A DNA stretch of 64,000 bases, taken from assembly GCF_018687715.1 (NCBI RefSeq), contig NC_056757.1:5617501-5681500 (forward strand), in the 5' to 3' direction. This DNA is from Carya illinoinensis (Eukaryota > Streptophyta > Magnoliopsida > Fagales > Juglandaceae). Position 1 is the first letter of the stretch. Every line of letters begins with the position of its first letter. Position numbers and translations under genes: made by a program. Under the pieces are notes generated by a model. That model saw only the letters and a list, made by a program, of their open reading frames with translations. It did not search any database and was not told where the DNA came from. This document shows positions 1 through 13,190 of this stretch, in pieces.

Positions 1-660
1 ACATATCGCTGATAAATCTCAATTGCAGCATCTAAAATCCTTGCAAATACTCCAAAAATCGCTGCAATTGATATCAGTTATTTCCAGCGAAATATTAGAA
101 ATTGTTGGAAATAATTTTTTCCAGCGTAATTTGAACGCTAGAAATATGACCAAAAGCGCTGCAAATAGGAAAAATTGTTGCAATTGTGGTTACCCATGTC
201 TGCAAAATCGTTGTTAAAGTGTAATTGCAGCATTTAAAATCGCTGCAATTAATATACAAAGCGCTGCAATTACTCTTCTATTTCCAGCGATTTTAAAAAG
301 AATTATTGCAAATAATATTTTCCAGCGTAATATAAATGCTGAAAATTGAACCAAAAGCGCTGCAAATATGAAAAAAATTGTTGCAATTGTGGTCATCCAT
401 GTCTGCAAAATCGTTGTTAAAGTGTAATTGCAGCATTTAAAATCGCTGTAATTACTATACAAAGCGTTGCAATTACTCTTCTATTTCCAGCGATTTATTT
501 AAGAATTGTTGCAAATAATTTTTTGCAGCGTGATATAAATGCTGAAAATAGAACCAAAAGCGCTGCAAATATGAAAAAAATTGTTGGTTTAAAAAATCGT
601 TGTTAAAGTGTAATTGCAACATTTATAATCGCTGGAACTTCTATAAAAATCGCTGCAACT
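1..660. repeat. Subterminal tandem repeat, about 203-bp unit, 3+ copies
   Basis: The phrase AAAATCGTTGTTAAAGTG recurs at about 204, 407 and 593, giving periods of 203 and 186 bp. Each unit holds several GCTGCAAT or TTGCAGC words and CCAGCG words spaced tens of bases apart. The first unit is cut by the window edge. Such arrays are typical transposase-binding subterminal regions of CACTA elements. Confidence 0.85.
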
Positions 661-3600
661 GACGTTTTGGTTTTTTTTTTTTTTTTTCGATCTCGCCAGT
701 TACGTTGGTTATATATATAACCATCATTTTCGAACTTGATCCAAAATATAATTTTTATTTATCCTGTTCATGTCAGTCACTAAATAATTATTTAATCAAT
801 TTATTACGTAGCCTGAAATAATCAATTAACTTTTTTTTAATACCTTAAACTTCACTTAATTTAGATCCTATAATTGTTGTTAATTCATCATTCATTGGCA
901 TCACCACAAGTTTAATGATCCTACATGAAACGATCACACATACACTTATGACCAATTCTATTCTAAGTTGCTATATATAACACTTATAGAACATCCAACA
1001 CCCAATTTAGAAATAGGAAACATAAATATAAATTCTAGGCACTTTCATTATAAATCTATTATTTTTCATTAAATATAATAAATCAAACACATTCATTCAT
1101 CTAAATCCAGTGGGAAATTCACATTAATGTAGTTATGGGCTATATACATTGGGGTGGACCAATTTCTTCCTACAACTTACAAACTACTAAATAAATCCCA
1201 CTGCCATTTCTTGCTTCTAAACATTAATTGAAAATATCCACATTTATTCAATTTTGTTCAACTGTCCTGCTCCTCTATGGAGTAAAATTAATTCATGTCA
1301 TCCATAACAATGTGCACCTGGGCATTGTGGCTTGGATAGAATAGCTTCAACATGTCTGAATCATGTGGGGGAGGATTCAAACTAAATCATTTTTTAGCCT
1401 TTCAATCTCTCCAACTTCAATCTGTCAATGAATGAAGAGAGCCGTTACATAAACCGATTATTTTCATAGAGCAAACATTCTATTTAAACATAATGTCATA
1501 TTCAAATTTGAAAACTAACTTTAATATTCCTTCATCATTGCCAAATGCCAAAATAAACCTAAAGTATGCTAAAAACAGTCATATCTTACAGTCATTTAAG
1601 CAAAACACTCTTCATAATACCCATAGCAATTTTAGCAAAGCTGCTTGTAAATAAATAGACTGTAAAGATTTGTGTAAGAAACTTCACAACTGTTCTATAT
1701 ATTTTAGTTGTGATTTACAAACAGTATATATATATGCATCTGAAACTAATTGATGTACAAGCAATTACATGCAGTACTCACATTCAACTAGATATGGCTG
1801 TACATATTTATATTAAAATTAGCTATGTTGATGACTGATAACTTGATTTCATTTCAAATCAGTGTATCTTCTACACTGTTGAACCCAAAACAGTGTAGTA
1901 AATACATCAAGCTTAGATCATAAAGCAACGCATGTACTCTGCAAATATAGGTTGTGCTGTGATTCTAATCATACTGCAAAAGCGCCTAGACATCGAAAAT
2001 CACTTGGTTCCAGACTCTAACAGAAAGCCAAAAAGGTTATGAGAATGAATATTACCTTATGAAGGCAAGGCCACATATCAGAGATATTTTTGTTTAACCA
2101 GTCTACCTGCACAATTGTGTAAATGATCAACATGCTAATGAAATTTAATTAGCATAAAACAACCACAGAAAGTATGGTATAAAAGTTCTAAGATGGCTGT
2201 ATGGCAATACTAACTTGATCATAATCAGGTTCTTCACCCAGAAAAAAATTTTCAGCACAACAATCTTAAGTCCATATTACACACCATAATTTCTATCCTC
2301 AAAAACTTTAACTAGCTCTTAAGCTTAATAAAAAAGATGAAAAGAAACAGGTTATTTCATCTAAAGGTCTCCAACAAAATGCTGTTCACAAAATTCTCCA
2401 TTTCTCAGCATTGTGTTGTTGCTTTTGCCTGTGTGAGTTTAAACCAAAAAATATACACTTAAAAAATAGAGAAATGTAAAAAAGAGCCCATAAACGTATT
2501 AATAAATCTGAAGTACATATCAGTTTAAGTAAGAGAAGGATAATGTTGTCTCTAAAATATGAATAATTTGGTATGAGTCTATAGAGTTCTAACTTATTTG
2601 TCAAGTTTGATAAATAATCTGCACTTATACACACAATTGAATGAATATGGAAAGAAATTACAGTTATAGTATATATTTTTAACTATTAACAACAAAATGC
2701 ATAAATACATATGAGAACAAATAAGCATACAAACATGCTTATTTGTAATCATCACCCACATTCAGCCCCCCCAAATCCAGAAATTCTTGTTCCGATCCAG
2801 TGGCTAAGCAAATTATCATAAAGACCCACAAGAAGAACGTCAAAAAGAGAGGCTGATTTTATACAGAGAGCTGCAATCTTGTTTTGCAAAATTTTTTTAT
2901 CTAAACTTTATCCAAAAAGAATACACTCTGATATTCTATTGCAAAGGCAGGCTTAAAAACAACAAAAAACCTTAACTATGAGATTGCATATAAACATAAA
3001 TTTACAATAACATTAAACAAGTCCCAATTGGCATGATCTTTCCAGGCTTATAATGCTACAATCTTGTGCTACTATATATATATATATATAGAGTAAGAAC
3101 AGATGCAAATGAACATTTGACCTGCTGAACAATATAAAAATCAAGAAATGACTGTTAATACAGCAAAATAAGAAGCTAAGTAAATAACAATTGTGTCTGT
3201 TAAATTGTTGGTGAAGACACCAAGGCTTCCAGTTTTTGGAGCTCTAAGAATGTTGTATCAATTAAGGAGATCAGTACTATCAAGTTTGAAAATTAAACAG
3301 ATATTTCTAGTGTCAAATGTCAAATACTTCAAAAGTAGTAACTTTTAATGTTCCTATATGTCTAGATGCTAGAACCTGGGGTGTTCTCTTTAGCCTATAA
3401 AAGCACGAAATTTGAAAAACATAAACAGACCAAGCAAGAGGATAATGAAATCGTGAGCATTGAATACAAGTCATTATGCACTACTAATTGAGACCCTCAT
3501 AATCACAAAGAAATGGACAACAGACAGAGTTTGAACCTGCAACTCAAAAACAAACGCACCTCAATTCCAGCAAGGCTCTTTAGGATTTTCTGGGCAATGG

Positions 3601-6600
3601 CCCCATGCAGCAGCAACTCTCCCATTAGTCACTTACACCAAAGAAAAGTTAAGATCAACTAATTATATATAAGGATAAAGATAAAGTGAGAGGAAATTAT
3701 TTTCCTTTTACTGTGTAACTAAAAGAGAACATTCTCACTAGTATTTATGGGTATATAATATAAATATGTGGTTTCTAATTAATTGGAAAGTTCGATAAAA
3801 GGTTCAAATGTTTAATTTGTTCCTTTCCCTAGCTCCTAGCTCCTATTTTTCTTTTGAGAGTTTTTGTTAATAACTAGCTTTGATATTCCCTAGCTCCTAG
3901 CTAGCTAGGTATTTCAATAAAGATATTCTAATTTAGATGCAAGAATTCCCTCCATCAAGTAAGTTGGATACTAAAATATATGGTGATCAAACTAGTACAA
4001 TAACCAAGGAGCACATAGAAAAGTACTTAAATGGGCTCACCATAGATGAGGTAAGTGTACCGATTATTACCTCATAATACTAGTCTTATAGTTATTCCAT
4101 AGCCAATAAATATGCTATAGAATGTCTATCACAACATCTTATCAAAACATTTCTCAAATGTTACTATGTTTCATATACTTATAATCTACAATCAAACCAT
4201 GCAAAAATTAATGCCCTCCAAATAGTAACCAACCAAGCCCAATAGTAATAAGATCCTATAACAGAATTGGGTATGAAAGAAGAATTTATGGAGAATAGTT
4301 GTGGGAATGGTACAAAGTTGAAAAATATATATGGAACAAAACCAGAAGTTGGCAGGCTAGGCCAACTTCTATACTCACTAAGGACCATAAAATGAAATAT
4401 TGATAAAGACAACTTGAAGGCACCATCTTGGCGAATAAGCTAAAAGCCTTGTCAAACATAGAAGTGTGGCACCAACACTTTTGGTGCTTCCCTTGTGAGC
4501 ATTTACAGGAAATTCATGCCACACCTTCTAACATGTCAATTGCCCAGATGGGTTATATTTTTTGTACATTATCACACTAGCTTCCTTCAATCATGGAATG
4601 ACATCCTCAATTTTATATTACTTAAATACAGAGTGTTGTTGCTACTATTTCTGTTCCATTTTGCCTATTTTCTTGAGAGGTTCGTTCATTTCTTATAGTT
4701 TAAAGAACCTGCTGAACTAAAGCTGTTATGTATGAATTCTTGGATGATCCTCATTATTAAACTTTACATATACAAACCTTCTTCACAATCAGCATAACTA
4801 ATTAGAAGAAGAGAATTTTTTTTGTAAATTGATAAGGTTGCTTCACATGAACTTAACACTACATATGTGCATTTCTCTTCCAGTGAATTAGCAAACACTA
4901 ATCACTTTGTAATCTCGCAAGTTAGACCTTATAACCAATTAAAATTGCAAGAAATTCAAGCCCATGCAAAAGCATTAGTAGTGTATACTGTAAAGGCTTT
5001 GTATTGAAGTATTGATTTGAGTTTCCAAGCCAATAAATTATATAAATGGTTTCAAATTTATATCCTATGGGAGATAAAAGAAATTAATAAAACACATGAA
5101 CTCAATCAATGACAGGAGCAGAAACTAAGTGAACCTAACCCAACAATAAAGGCACAATCATCAACTTGGCATGAAAGAAAAATCTAAGGAAATACAGAAC
5201 ATAAATGTGGGGGAAAAGGTCTCTAGGTAGAGTCACATTGTCATCTCTCCAATTAAAAATAAGCCCAAAAAAGACATCATGAAGCAGAGAAATGGTCCGG
5301 CACACCAATTACACCATCCATGTTATTATCTTTCATAAAATTTGTAAGGACTTTTTCAACCTAATATCAATCAAATATTACCCTTGGTAAACAAAACAAA
5401 AAAAAAAACCATTCTCATCTAAATGAGCAATATTGATATGGGCATCAATTTTTTCAGTACTATCAAGTTTTTGGATGAATGGACTATATTGCTCAAAATT
5501 TATAAAGACAAGATCTATTAGAACGTACTATGTATTTAGGGACTAAAAACTTAGTTTATTCTTGTTAATTTAAGCAAAATTAACACAACATTCTTTCTGT
5601 TATTAGACTCATAGAATAAGCAAAATCAAAATAAAAATCTCTGCAATATATGGTTTTTTTTGTAGTGAGAACATTAACAAAAACAATTATGGCACAGCTC
5701 ATATATAAAACTTTAATATTAAGCTAGCATAATATGAAGTAAATGACTAACAATATATTACCCAACATCTACTTTCAAATACATAACATACAAGAAATAT
5801 CACTCGAGTTATAAAAGCTACGTGTCCTTTATATATAATTTTGTGTATAAATCCATCATAAAAGGAGCCATTAAAGATAATGAGAGCAAAATTTTTTGAA
5901 ATTATAGTTCATATAGATCTGAATTGGGAGTGCTTATTAATTGGCTAAAGAGAGGAAAAGGAAGCAAAGGAAAAATGCTAGAAAATCAAAGGAAAGAATG
6001 AAGAGAGGTGGGGGAAGATAAGGAGATTAAAGTAACCCAAATGTCATAAAACATTTCCTATGGAGGGCAAATAATGAATCATTATCAACTAAAGTAACAT
6101 TTGAAGAAAAATGTTAGTAAAAACCCCTACTGTCCAATCTCTAGTTGAGAAGAAGAGACAATAATACATGTACTATGGACATGTATAGATCACTTGCAAT
6201 ATTTGGGCAATTGCAAGTAGTAAGCTGCAGAAGTGGGAGTTAACATGGCAGATTTTACAGAGTTATGGATGAATGTTATCTTTGTTTAAAAAGAATAAAT
6301 TAATTATGTGATGCACATGTAAAAATTTAGTGTTGTAAGGTGCATGAGAGAAAATGTCTTAAATACACACAAACAAGATAAAGCAGCAACCAAAGATTCA
6401 AGGTCAACAAGAAGCTCAAAACTTACAAACAACTCTCTTTTGTTCTTTAAATCATATAACATCAGATTAACAAGTCTTGAGTTTCATATTGAACTTGGTT
6501 TCCATTTATTTAAGGTGTGATTCTATCTTCTTCTTCTTCTTCTTCTTCTTCTTCTTCTTTTTTTTGGGGGGAGGGGTTTGGGGTGTGAATCTTTTGCTCT

Positions 6601-8859
6601 TTTCATAATTTGTTAACTATAGACAACAAGGGCTGTTGGTGTTTCTTGCGCTAATTTGCTTGCTTGTATTTGGAGAATAATATAGGTCAAAATTGGAACT
6701 TTGGGTCAAAATTGGAACTTTGGAAGCTATGAGGAGATTTTGTTGGGATTTATAGAACCATATATGATCAACAAATAAATTTAGTCAGGCATTACAAGTA
6801 CACCCAAAAAACAAAAAAAATCTGGAACACACATCAGGAACTAAATAAGTACATGAACATATTTGAGCAAATATATTATAGAAGTTGGCTTAGTCTTATT
6901 TTATACTCCACTTGCCAATACAATGACCCCACTTAAGCTAAACATGCTAACCCAACACAAGCATCTCAAAAATACCTTGCTCTCCATCTCAAACTTTTGA
7001 AATTCATTCAGATTTTACCTCAAGTAAGAAAATAAAGTCACCCAACATCACTTACACACACAACAGCTGAAATAGATGTAATTAATTACTTTAATATTTG
7101 AAAACGTGGCATGCCATAAGAGGAAACAGCAAAACCTGGATTATAACAGATATTTCTGAGATTTCAACACTACACTCTTGAAATAAATCTTTGTGTCATT
7201 TGGTTAAGCATTTCAATGGGCATGAATTAACAAATAAGCATTTCAATGGGCATGAATAAACAAATTCCTGGTGATCCTGAAGTTATTGAAGGTACTTTGT
7301 ATGTATATAACTTGTAAGGCATCAATCTTATGTTTTAAAAAGATACTATAATAAGATGATCCATCTTAAGCAATAAACAACTAATTGGGATGTGACATCT
7401 TTTTTAATTATAATTCCTTTCTTGTTTATTCGGTACCTTGTATGGGAAGATTTGATGAAAAGGTTTCTTGTCTTCATCTTTATCATGTACTCAACATATA
7501 TAACCAAAAAGAAGGTCATTGGTTTTAACATTAATTTTATAATCCAAGTACTCCAAGGAACATATAAATATTTCTACAACAAAATTATTTATAGGATCGA
7601 ATGCTAGCTAGCTAGATCATGTATGTAGCACAAGGTTTGACTAAAAACATTAAAAATTGCTCCCTCCTAACAGACATCAACAGAAAAGACATATAAATAG
7701 AATGTTTCAAACCTGTGATCACATGAATTAATGAGTTAATTGCTCTTTGAAAATTAGGGTAGTGGAAAATGAGACATTTGAAATCACAACAATTTAAATT
7801 CAAAGACAACATCATCTTCCTTAGCCATTATATCAGTTTTATATAAAATAAAAAAAAAAATTGTTGAATTGACTTCTATATCTGGTATCCCACCAACATA
7901 TTTGCCCCAAACAGTTTTTTCATTTGCACAAAAGTGACATCCCAGGTTTGCTACTTTCATACTGCACCCACCCAACACAGAGAAGCTAAATAAATAGAAG
8001 TATTTGCATATTATTGAAGTTAGTTTAATGTGATGTTATTTTTCAGAAATCAATTCATATTATGTCTAAGTTTACTATGTTTAGTCTTTACTATTATTAG
8101 CTAATCCTGGAAGTTGTCTTTCTGATTTAAAGATGTTGTGAGTCTCAATGTAAGTATATATATCAGATTATTGAGAAATGAAGAGCCAGAACACTTAGAA
8201 TCAATCTTCATGTTCTAGATTGAAGTTTCTCTCAAAACTGACTCTGTTTTGAATCTGTTATTATCAACACAGATTCATTAATCTTGGGGCTATTAAATAA
8301 ATAAAAATCAGAAAAAGGCAATAAGTTCTATTAAATTCCTGCCAATTTTGGTACCACTATATTCAGAATTTTGTACCATCAATATTTTGCAAGATTTTCT
8401 TCATGACTTTCTGCTTACATCCACCACAATGGATGTTAACTTTGAGAACAGATTTTTGCATGCACAAGCAAGCCAAAAAAAAAAAGCATAAAGCATAGGT
8501 AAATACCATTGAAATGGAATCAAATACCAAGATAATTAGCTATTATTGGCTCTGGGTATAACATGGGGCTATTAGAAGGAGGACATAAGATAAAATGCAT
8601 CCAAACACGATACAATGCAGAACAAGTTCATTCAGAACATGTAGAAATAAGCAAATTTTCATATACATGGAGAACATTAATAGGATCATTATACTTGAAA
8701 AATATTAATAAAATCAGAAAAGAAACAACTAAAACTGAAAAATACATGTCCATACACAAATACAATACTATTGAATCCAGCCAAAAAATTTTCAACAAGA
8801 CCCCCTACAAGCTCGAACATATCTTGCTGAAAATAAAATAGAATTATTTAGCATTCAAC
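661..8859. other. Gene-less interior of the CACTA-type element
   Basis: About 8.2 kb of AT-rich sequence in which I see no convincing exon on either strand; the open frames are short and low in complexity. Small landmarks are an (AT)n run near 3071-3091, a TTC microsatellite at 6526-6560, and a 28-bp direct repeat around 7199-7260. At 5652-5667 a run of T followed by TGTAGTG resembles another CACTA terminus, possibly a nested element, but no left partner was found. Confidence 0.5.
6526..6560. repeat. (TTC)n microsatellite
   Basis: About eleven uninterrupted TTC units followed by a T run and a G-rich stretch, inside the CACTA-type element. Confidence 0.9.
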
Positions 8860-9385
8860 ACCAACAACAGATCAAAATGTGATGCAAAGATGTGTGCGGA
8901 AAGGTAAAAACAGAGAGGGTAGAGTCTGTGTGCGCTTGAGTAAACCAGAACAGGGAGGGTGAGATCAGAGAGTGGGAAGGTTGAGAAAAAGCTTACCAGC
9001 GTGAAGAGAACTACTGGAGACGACACTACAGAGATTCGATCAACCAAGATAAACAAAATGGTTCTAGGGTTCAAATCGCACAATCACAAAATCAGAAATA
9101 GGGTTCAATTTGATCACAAAAACGGTAGAGAGAGGAAGAGAGAGTGAAAGAGAGAATGGCTCACCGAGAGGAGGTGGTCGACGGCGAGAGTCCACGTCCA
9201 CCTGAGGGTTTGTCGCACGGCAATGAGAAATAAGAAAAAAAATGTAAGAATGAAAATCGGAGGAAAAATCGAAATGGTCAGTTGCAGTAAGAATGAAAAT
9301 GAAGAAAGGAGAATCGGGATATCTGAGTGTACGAGGGAAAATCGAAGGGGAGAGGTGGAGAGAAATTAAAACTGGCGCTGCCACT
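8860..9385 (-). other. GC-richer block resembling a plant gene 5' leader, antisense
   Basis: This block is clearly richer in G and C than its surroundings and lies just inside the right subterminal repeats. Read on the minus strand it is a CT-rich leader with two good splice-donor words (GGTGAGCC and GGTAAGC) and an acceptor-like TCTGTAG between them. It could be the promoter and first exons of a lost element gene, or a captured host fragment. No protein family was recognised. Confidence 0.3.
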
Positions 9386-9673
9386 TTTAAAAGATATTCC
9401 CAACGATTTAAGTTTTGCTGTAATTAAATATATACCACTTGCAGCCATTTTTTACGTTGTAAAAAGTTTAAAATTGATGCAAAAGTCCAGCCTAGATAAT
9501 GTGGCGAATTTTTTCGTTACAAAAAATAAAAAAAGTCGCTGCAAAAAACTAGTTTCAAAACTTATGCTAAAATGCAGCGGCAACATTAAAATCACTGCAA
9601 TTGATAACCTGTTGCAGCGATTTTATTTCCAACAATCTTAAAATCGCTGCAAAAGATCCTTTTTCTTGTAGTG

Positions 9674-11333
9674 AGGTTTTGATATCGAAGAATATGGATA
9701 TTAACCGTTCGATCGGTACTAATACCCGTTTAGACGATTAATATATTATTCGACTGAAAAATATGGTGGATCAATGAACAAATCTTTGACAGGAGGGGAA
9801 AATATGTTCGAAGGCATCTACAGTACGTTTGAACATGACCATAATTATTATTTATTTTGATGTCAAAACAATACCTTAATTAATTATGGATAAATATTTT
9901 ATTTATATTAAAAAATAATAGTTAAAGAATATATAGAATAAAGATCAATAATTAGTTTAGAAAAGGAAAAAATAATTTGTAATTAAATTAATTTTACAAA
10001 ACAATGAGTGTCCATACAAAAAACTAAAAAAAAAAAAAAACCAAAAGATACGTATATACACTATTGCCCCAATTCTCAAACCACCGAAGATTCTAGCTAG
10101 GCGTATCTTCATTTGTGCCACCCAAGTCCTGATTGTCAACTAAATTGTGGTGCTGCTAGCCATCTCTATACATAAGTCAGAGATAGCATTCCGAATTTTC
10201 GTACTTATTGCATCAATCACCTCTACTATCTATGCTTAGATCTCTGCACGCAATATATATATAATCTCCTCACAAATATCAGTACACGATGCCTCCTATG
10301 TAGAGGTCTCACTTAATACGCTATGATCTCTCGGGTGTGCATCTCCCTGAGTCTCGACCTTCTCCATAATGGGAGCACGATGACGAAATTTCAAGTATCC
10401 TGTGCTATGTGACATGGTCAAGGAGTTGATCGGTTTAATCGGCCCCCAAACACGTTCAACAACATCTAGCAAGATCCCATCACTAACAAAAATTGTGTCA
10501 TTGGAACCCCAAAGGGCAATATATCTATTATAATTTAGTGGGTCTCTGATTGAATTCTAGCAAAGATCTAACTCTCTATGTTGATAGGCTCTCTATAAGC
10601 GATGTGTATCATAAACCGTGTTCGATCCATGCCAGTCTCGGTCTTGTGCTACCAAGGATTAATATGTAGTATATATATTGTCATATTATATATTGTGATA
10701 TATACTATGTAGTATCATACAGTGATATCACTATCACAGTATTTATAGTATTATGATATATATATATATATGATATAGTATCGTTTAGTGATATATGATA
10801 CTATATTATCATGTAGTGATATCACCATATCAAAATATATATGAAAGTTTGCAAGTATATACTATAGTATTGATTTCTATGTCTTTATTTGATTTTTTAA
10901 TATAGTCTTTTGTCCTTTTGTATTATAGATTTTTAATATAGATATAGTGATTTATATGTAGTGTGTAATATAATAATATGCAATATAAGTAAAATTAAAC
11001 GTTTCAGCGTTTATGCTACTTGTTTGAACGCTTATATTACTGTTTGAATACATTATAATGGGGAATTATATGTTCGAACACCACCTACAGTGTTGGCGCG
11101 AGTACATTATAATGGGGAATTATACGTTCGAACACCACGAACGGTGTTGGCACCAATGGGAACTAGTGGCAGGATTGTTTCCCACCAAACAACATAGAGC
11201 GTGAAACCATTCAAATGGTTATTGGATTGTGTTCAAACGTGAAAATTTTGAAAAGCAAGAAGAAGTTCAAGTGTACAAAATTTTCTCTAACTTTAAAAAT
11301 GTTCCAATAGAAAATCAGAAATTAGACGCCCAA
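9674..11333. other. AT-rich intergenic DNA with a decayed coding-like patch
   Basis: No intact gene. Around 10040-10650 the base composition is more balanced and minus-strand reading gives protein-like stretches broken by stops; I could not assign a family and suspect an old transposon gene. From about 10660 to 10860 the sequence is almost pure AT with many short inverted repeats around ATATCACT words. Confidence 0.4.
11049..11156. repeat. 54-bp direct tandem duplication
   Basis: Two head-to-tail copies (11049-11102 and 11103-11156) share ACATTATAATGGGGAATTAT and GTTCGAACACCAC with a few substitutions. A related motif with GTTCGAA occurs near 9800, so this may belong to a dispersed family. 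Confidence 0.8.
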
Positions 11334-11379
11334 GTAATGAGTTCACACGTAGCAATATTGCTACGTGTGAACTCATTAC
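11334..11379. repeat. Perfect 46-bp palindrome
   Basis: Two 23-base arms are exact reverse complements with no spacer; the centre reads AATATT and each arm contains GTTCACACGTAG or its complement. The hairpin stands alone in AT-rich DNA, 70 bp before a long CT run. Confidence 0.95.
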
Positions 11380-11448
11380 AGTGACTTTTGTTGCCATAAT
11401 AAGTCCAAATCTACAGCTACCCTCAGCGCTCCCAGCAAAATTACATAA

Positions 11449-12276
<828 letters not shown>

Positions 12277-12552
12277 CCTAAAATCTAATTCACCTATCAT
12301 CTCTACTCTGTCTGCCTCCATCATTCTCTTCTTCTCCTCCTCCTCCTCCTCTTCCTCCTCTTCTTCTTCTTGTTGGATCCTCCACTCTCATTCTTGAAGT
12401 GTGGCCGTGGATTCTTTTTAAATCCTAAAATCTAATTCACCTATCATCTCTACTCTGTCTCCCTCCATCATTCTCTCCTCCTCCTCCTCCTCCTCCTCTT
12501 CTTCTTCTTGTTGGATCCTCCACTCTCATTCTTGAAGTGTGGCCGTGGATTC
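12277..12552. repeat. Direct duplication of a 130-bp leader-like segment
   Basis: Copies at 12277-12414 and 12424-12552 both run from CCTAAAATCTAATTCACC through CTCC/TTC-rich tracts to GTGGCCGTGGATTC. They differ mainly in the number of trinucleotides. Similar CTCC-rich and CATGGTCGTGGGT-like wording appears at 30480-30800, so this is probably part of a dispersed element. Confidence 0.8.
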
Positions 12553-13009
12553 ACAAACCCACAAACATTCATGGTTGTAGTTCTTTGCCCAGACCCACGA
12601 CTATGCCATGGTCTTGCAGTGGCCGTGATTTTCTTGCCGTGTGTTTAACTATTTGTACTTTGTAATTTTTTTGGTAAAATGTTAGTATGACTCCCAAATA
12701 TGCCCACTCATATATTTTAATTTTTTAATTTTTGTAATGGTTAATAAAGTGACTATTAGTGAATTTTTATTTTATTTTTATCTTTTTTTAATGATTAAGG
12801 ATGTTTAAAAAATGCTTAAAAGGGAAAAAGAAAAAAGAAAAGAACCATTTGCACTGATGTGCATATTTGTGGTGCACATGATTTGGTCTACACCCTAGCA
12901 ATGTCCATTTCTTGGATTTGTTGTTAGATGATAGATCTATGGATCTATAGATGTGTTGTTATTTTTTGATTGTTTTCATCAATTTTTTTAGCTTTTTCCA
13001 ATTGTATTT

Positions 13010-13190
13010 CGTTGGGGTCAGCGTGGGAAGGGTGGAGAAGGCGGTCCTCCAACATCCAAACTTGGGTACCCACCCACGAGGGGCGATGATGAGATCCAGG
13101 GACCCAAACTGTCCCTCCCGCACATGCGGAGGCGGGGGGTGGGACCGGGGCATACACCACATCTGGGGATGTAGGTAGCACCCCTAGTTT
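13010..13190. mobile_element. GC-rich repeat fragment, possible hAT-type terminus
   Basis: A sharply bounded GC-rich patch in AT-rich DNA, with runs such as GGGTACCCACCC and GGCGGGGGGTGGGACC, ending in GTAGGTAGCACCCCTAG. The last bases resemble the CTAGGGGTG-type inverted terminus of plant hAT elements. Related GC-rich wording occurs at 30330-30490. The open frames over it on both strands reflect composition, not genes. Confidence 0.35.

Larger units (their letters stand above)
1..9673. mobile_element. CACTA-type (En/Spm) DNA transposon, left end outside the window
   Basis: The right end is at 9659-9673, where the plus strand reads CTTTTTCTTGTAGTG; the reverse complement CACTACAAGAAAAAG is the classical CACTA terminal sequence. 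Both flanks inside it carry dense GCTGCAA/TTGCAGCG subterminal motifs (1-660 and about 9390-9655), as expected for one element. The left terminus was not seen and should lie before base 1. No transposase-like reading frame survives between the two subterminal blocks, so it is non-autonomous or very decayed. Treating the two blocks as ends of one element is inference; two elements of one family are also possible. Confidence 0.65.

Noticed and set aside
8563..8841. 92-codon plus-strand frame MGLLEGGHK...
   Set aside because: AT-rich, no family resemblance, no splice partners; within a non-coding transposon.
12945..13181. Overlapping open frames on both strands in the GC-rich patch
   Set aside because: Three frames open at once reflects GC composition of a repeat, not coding.
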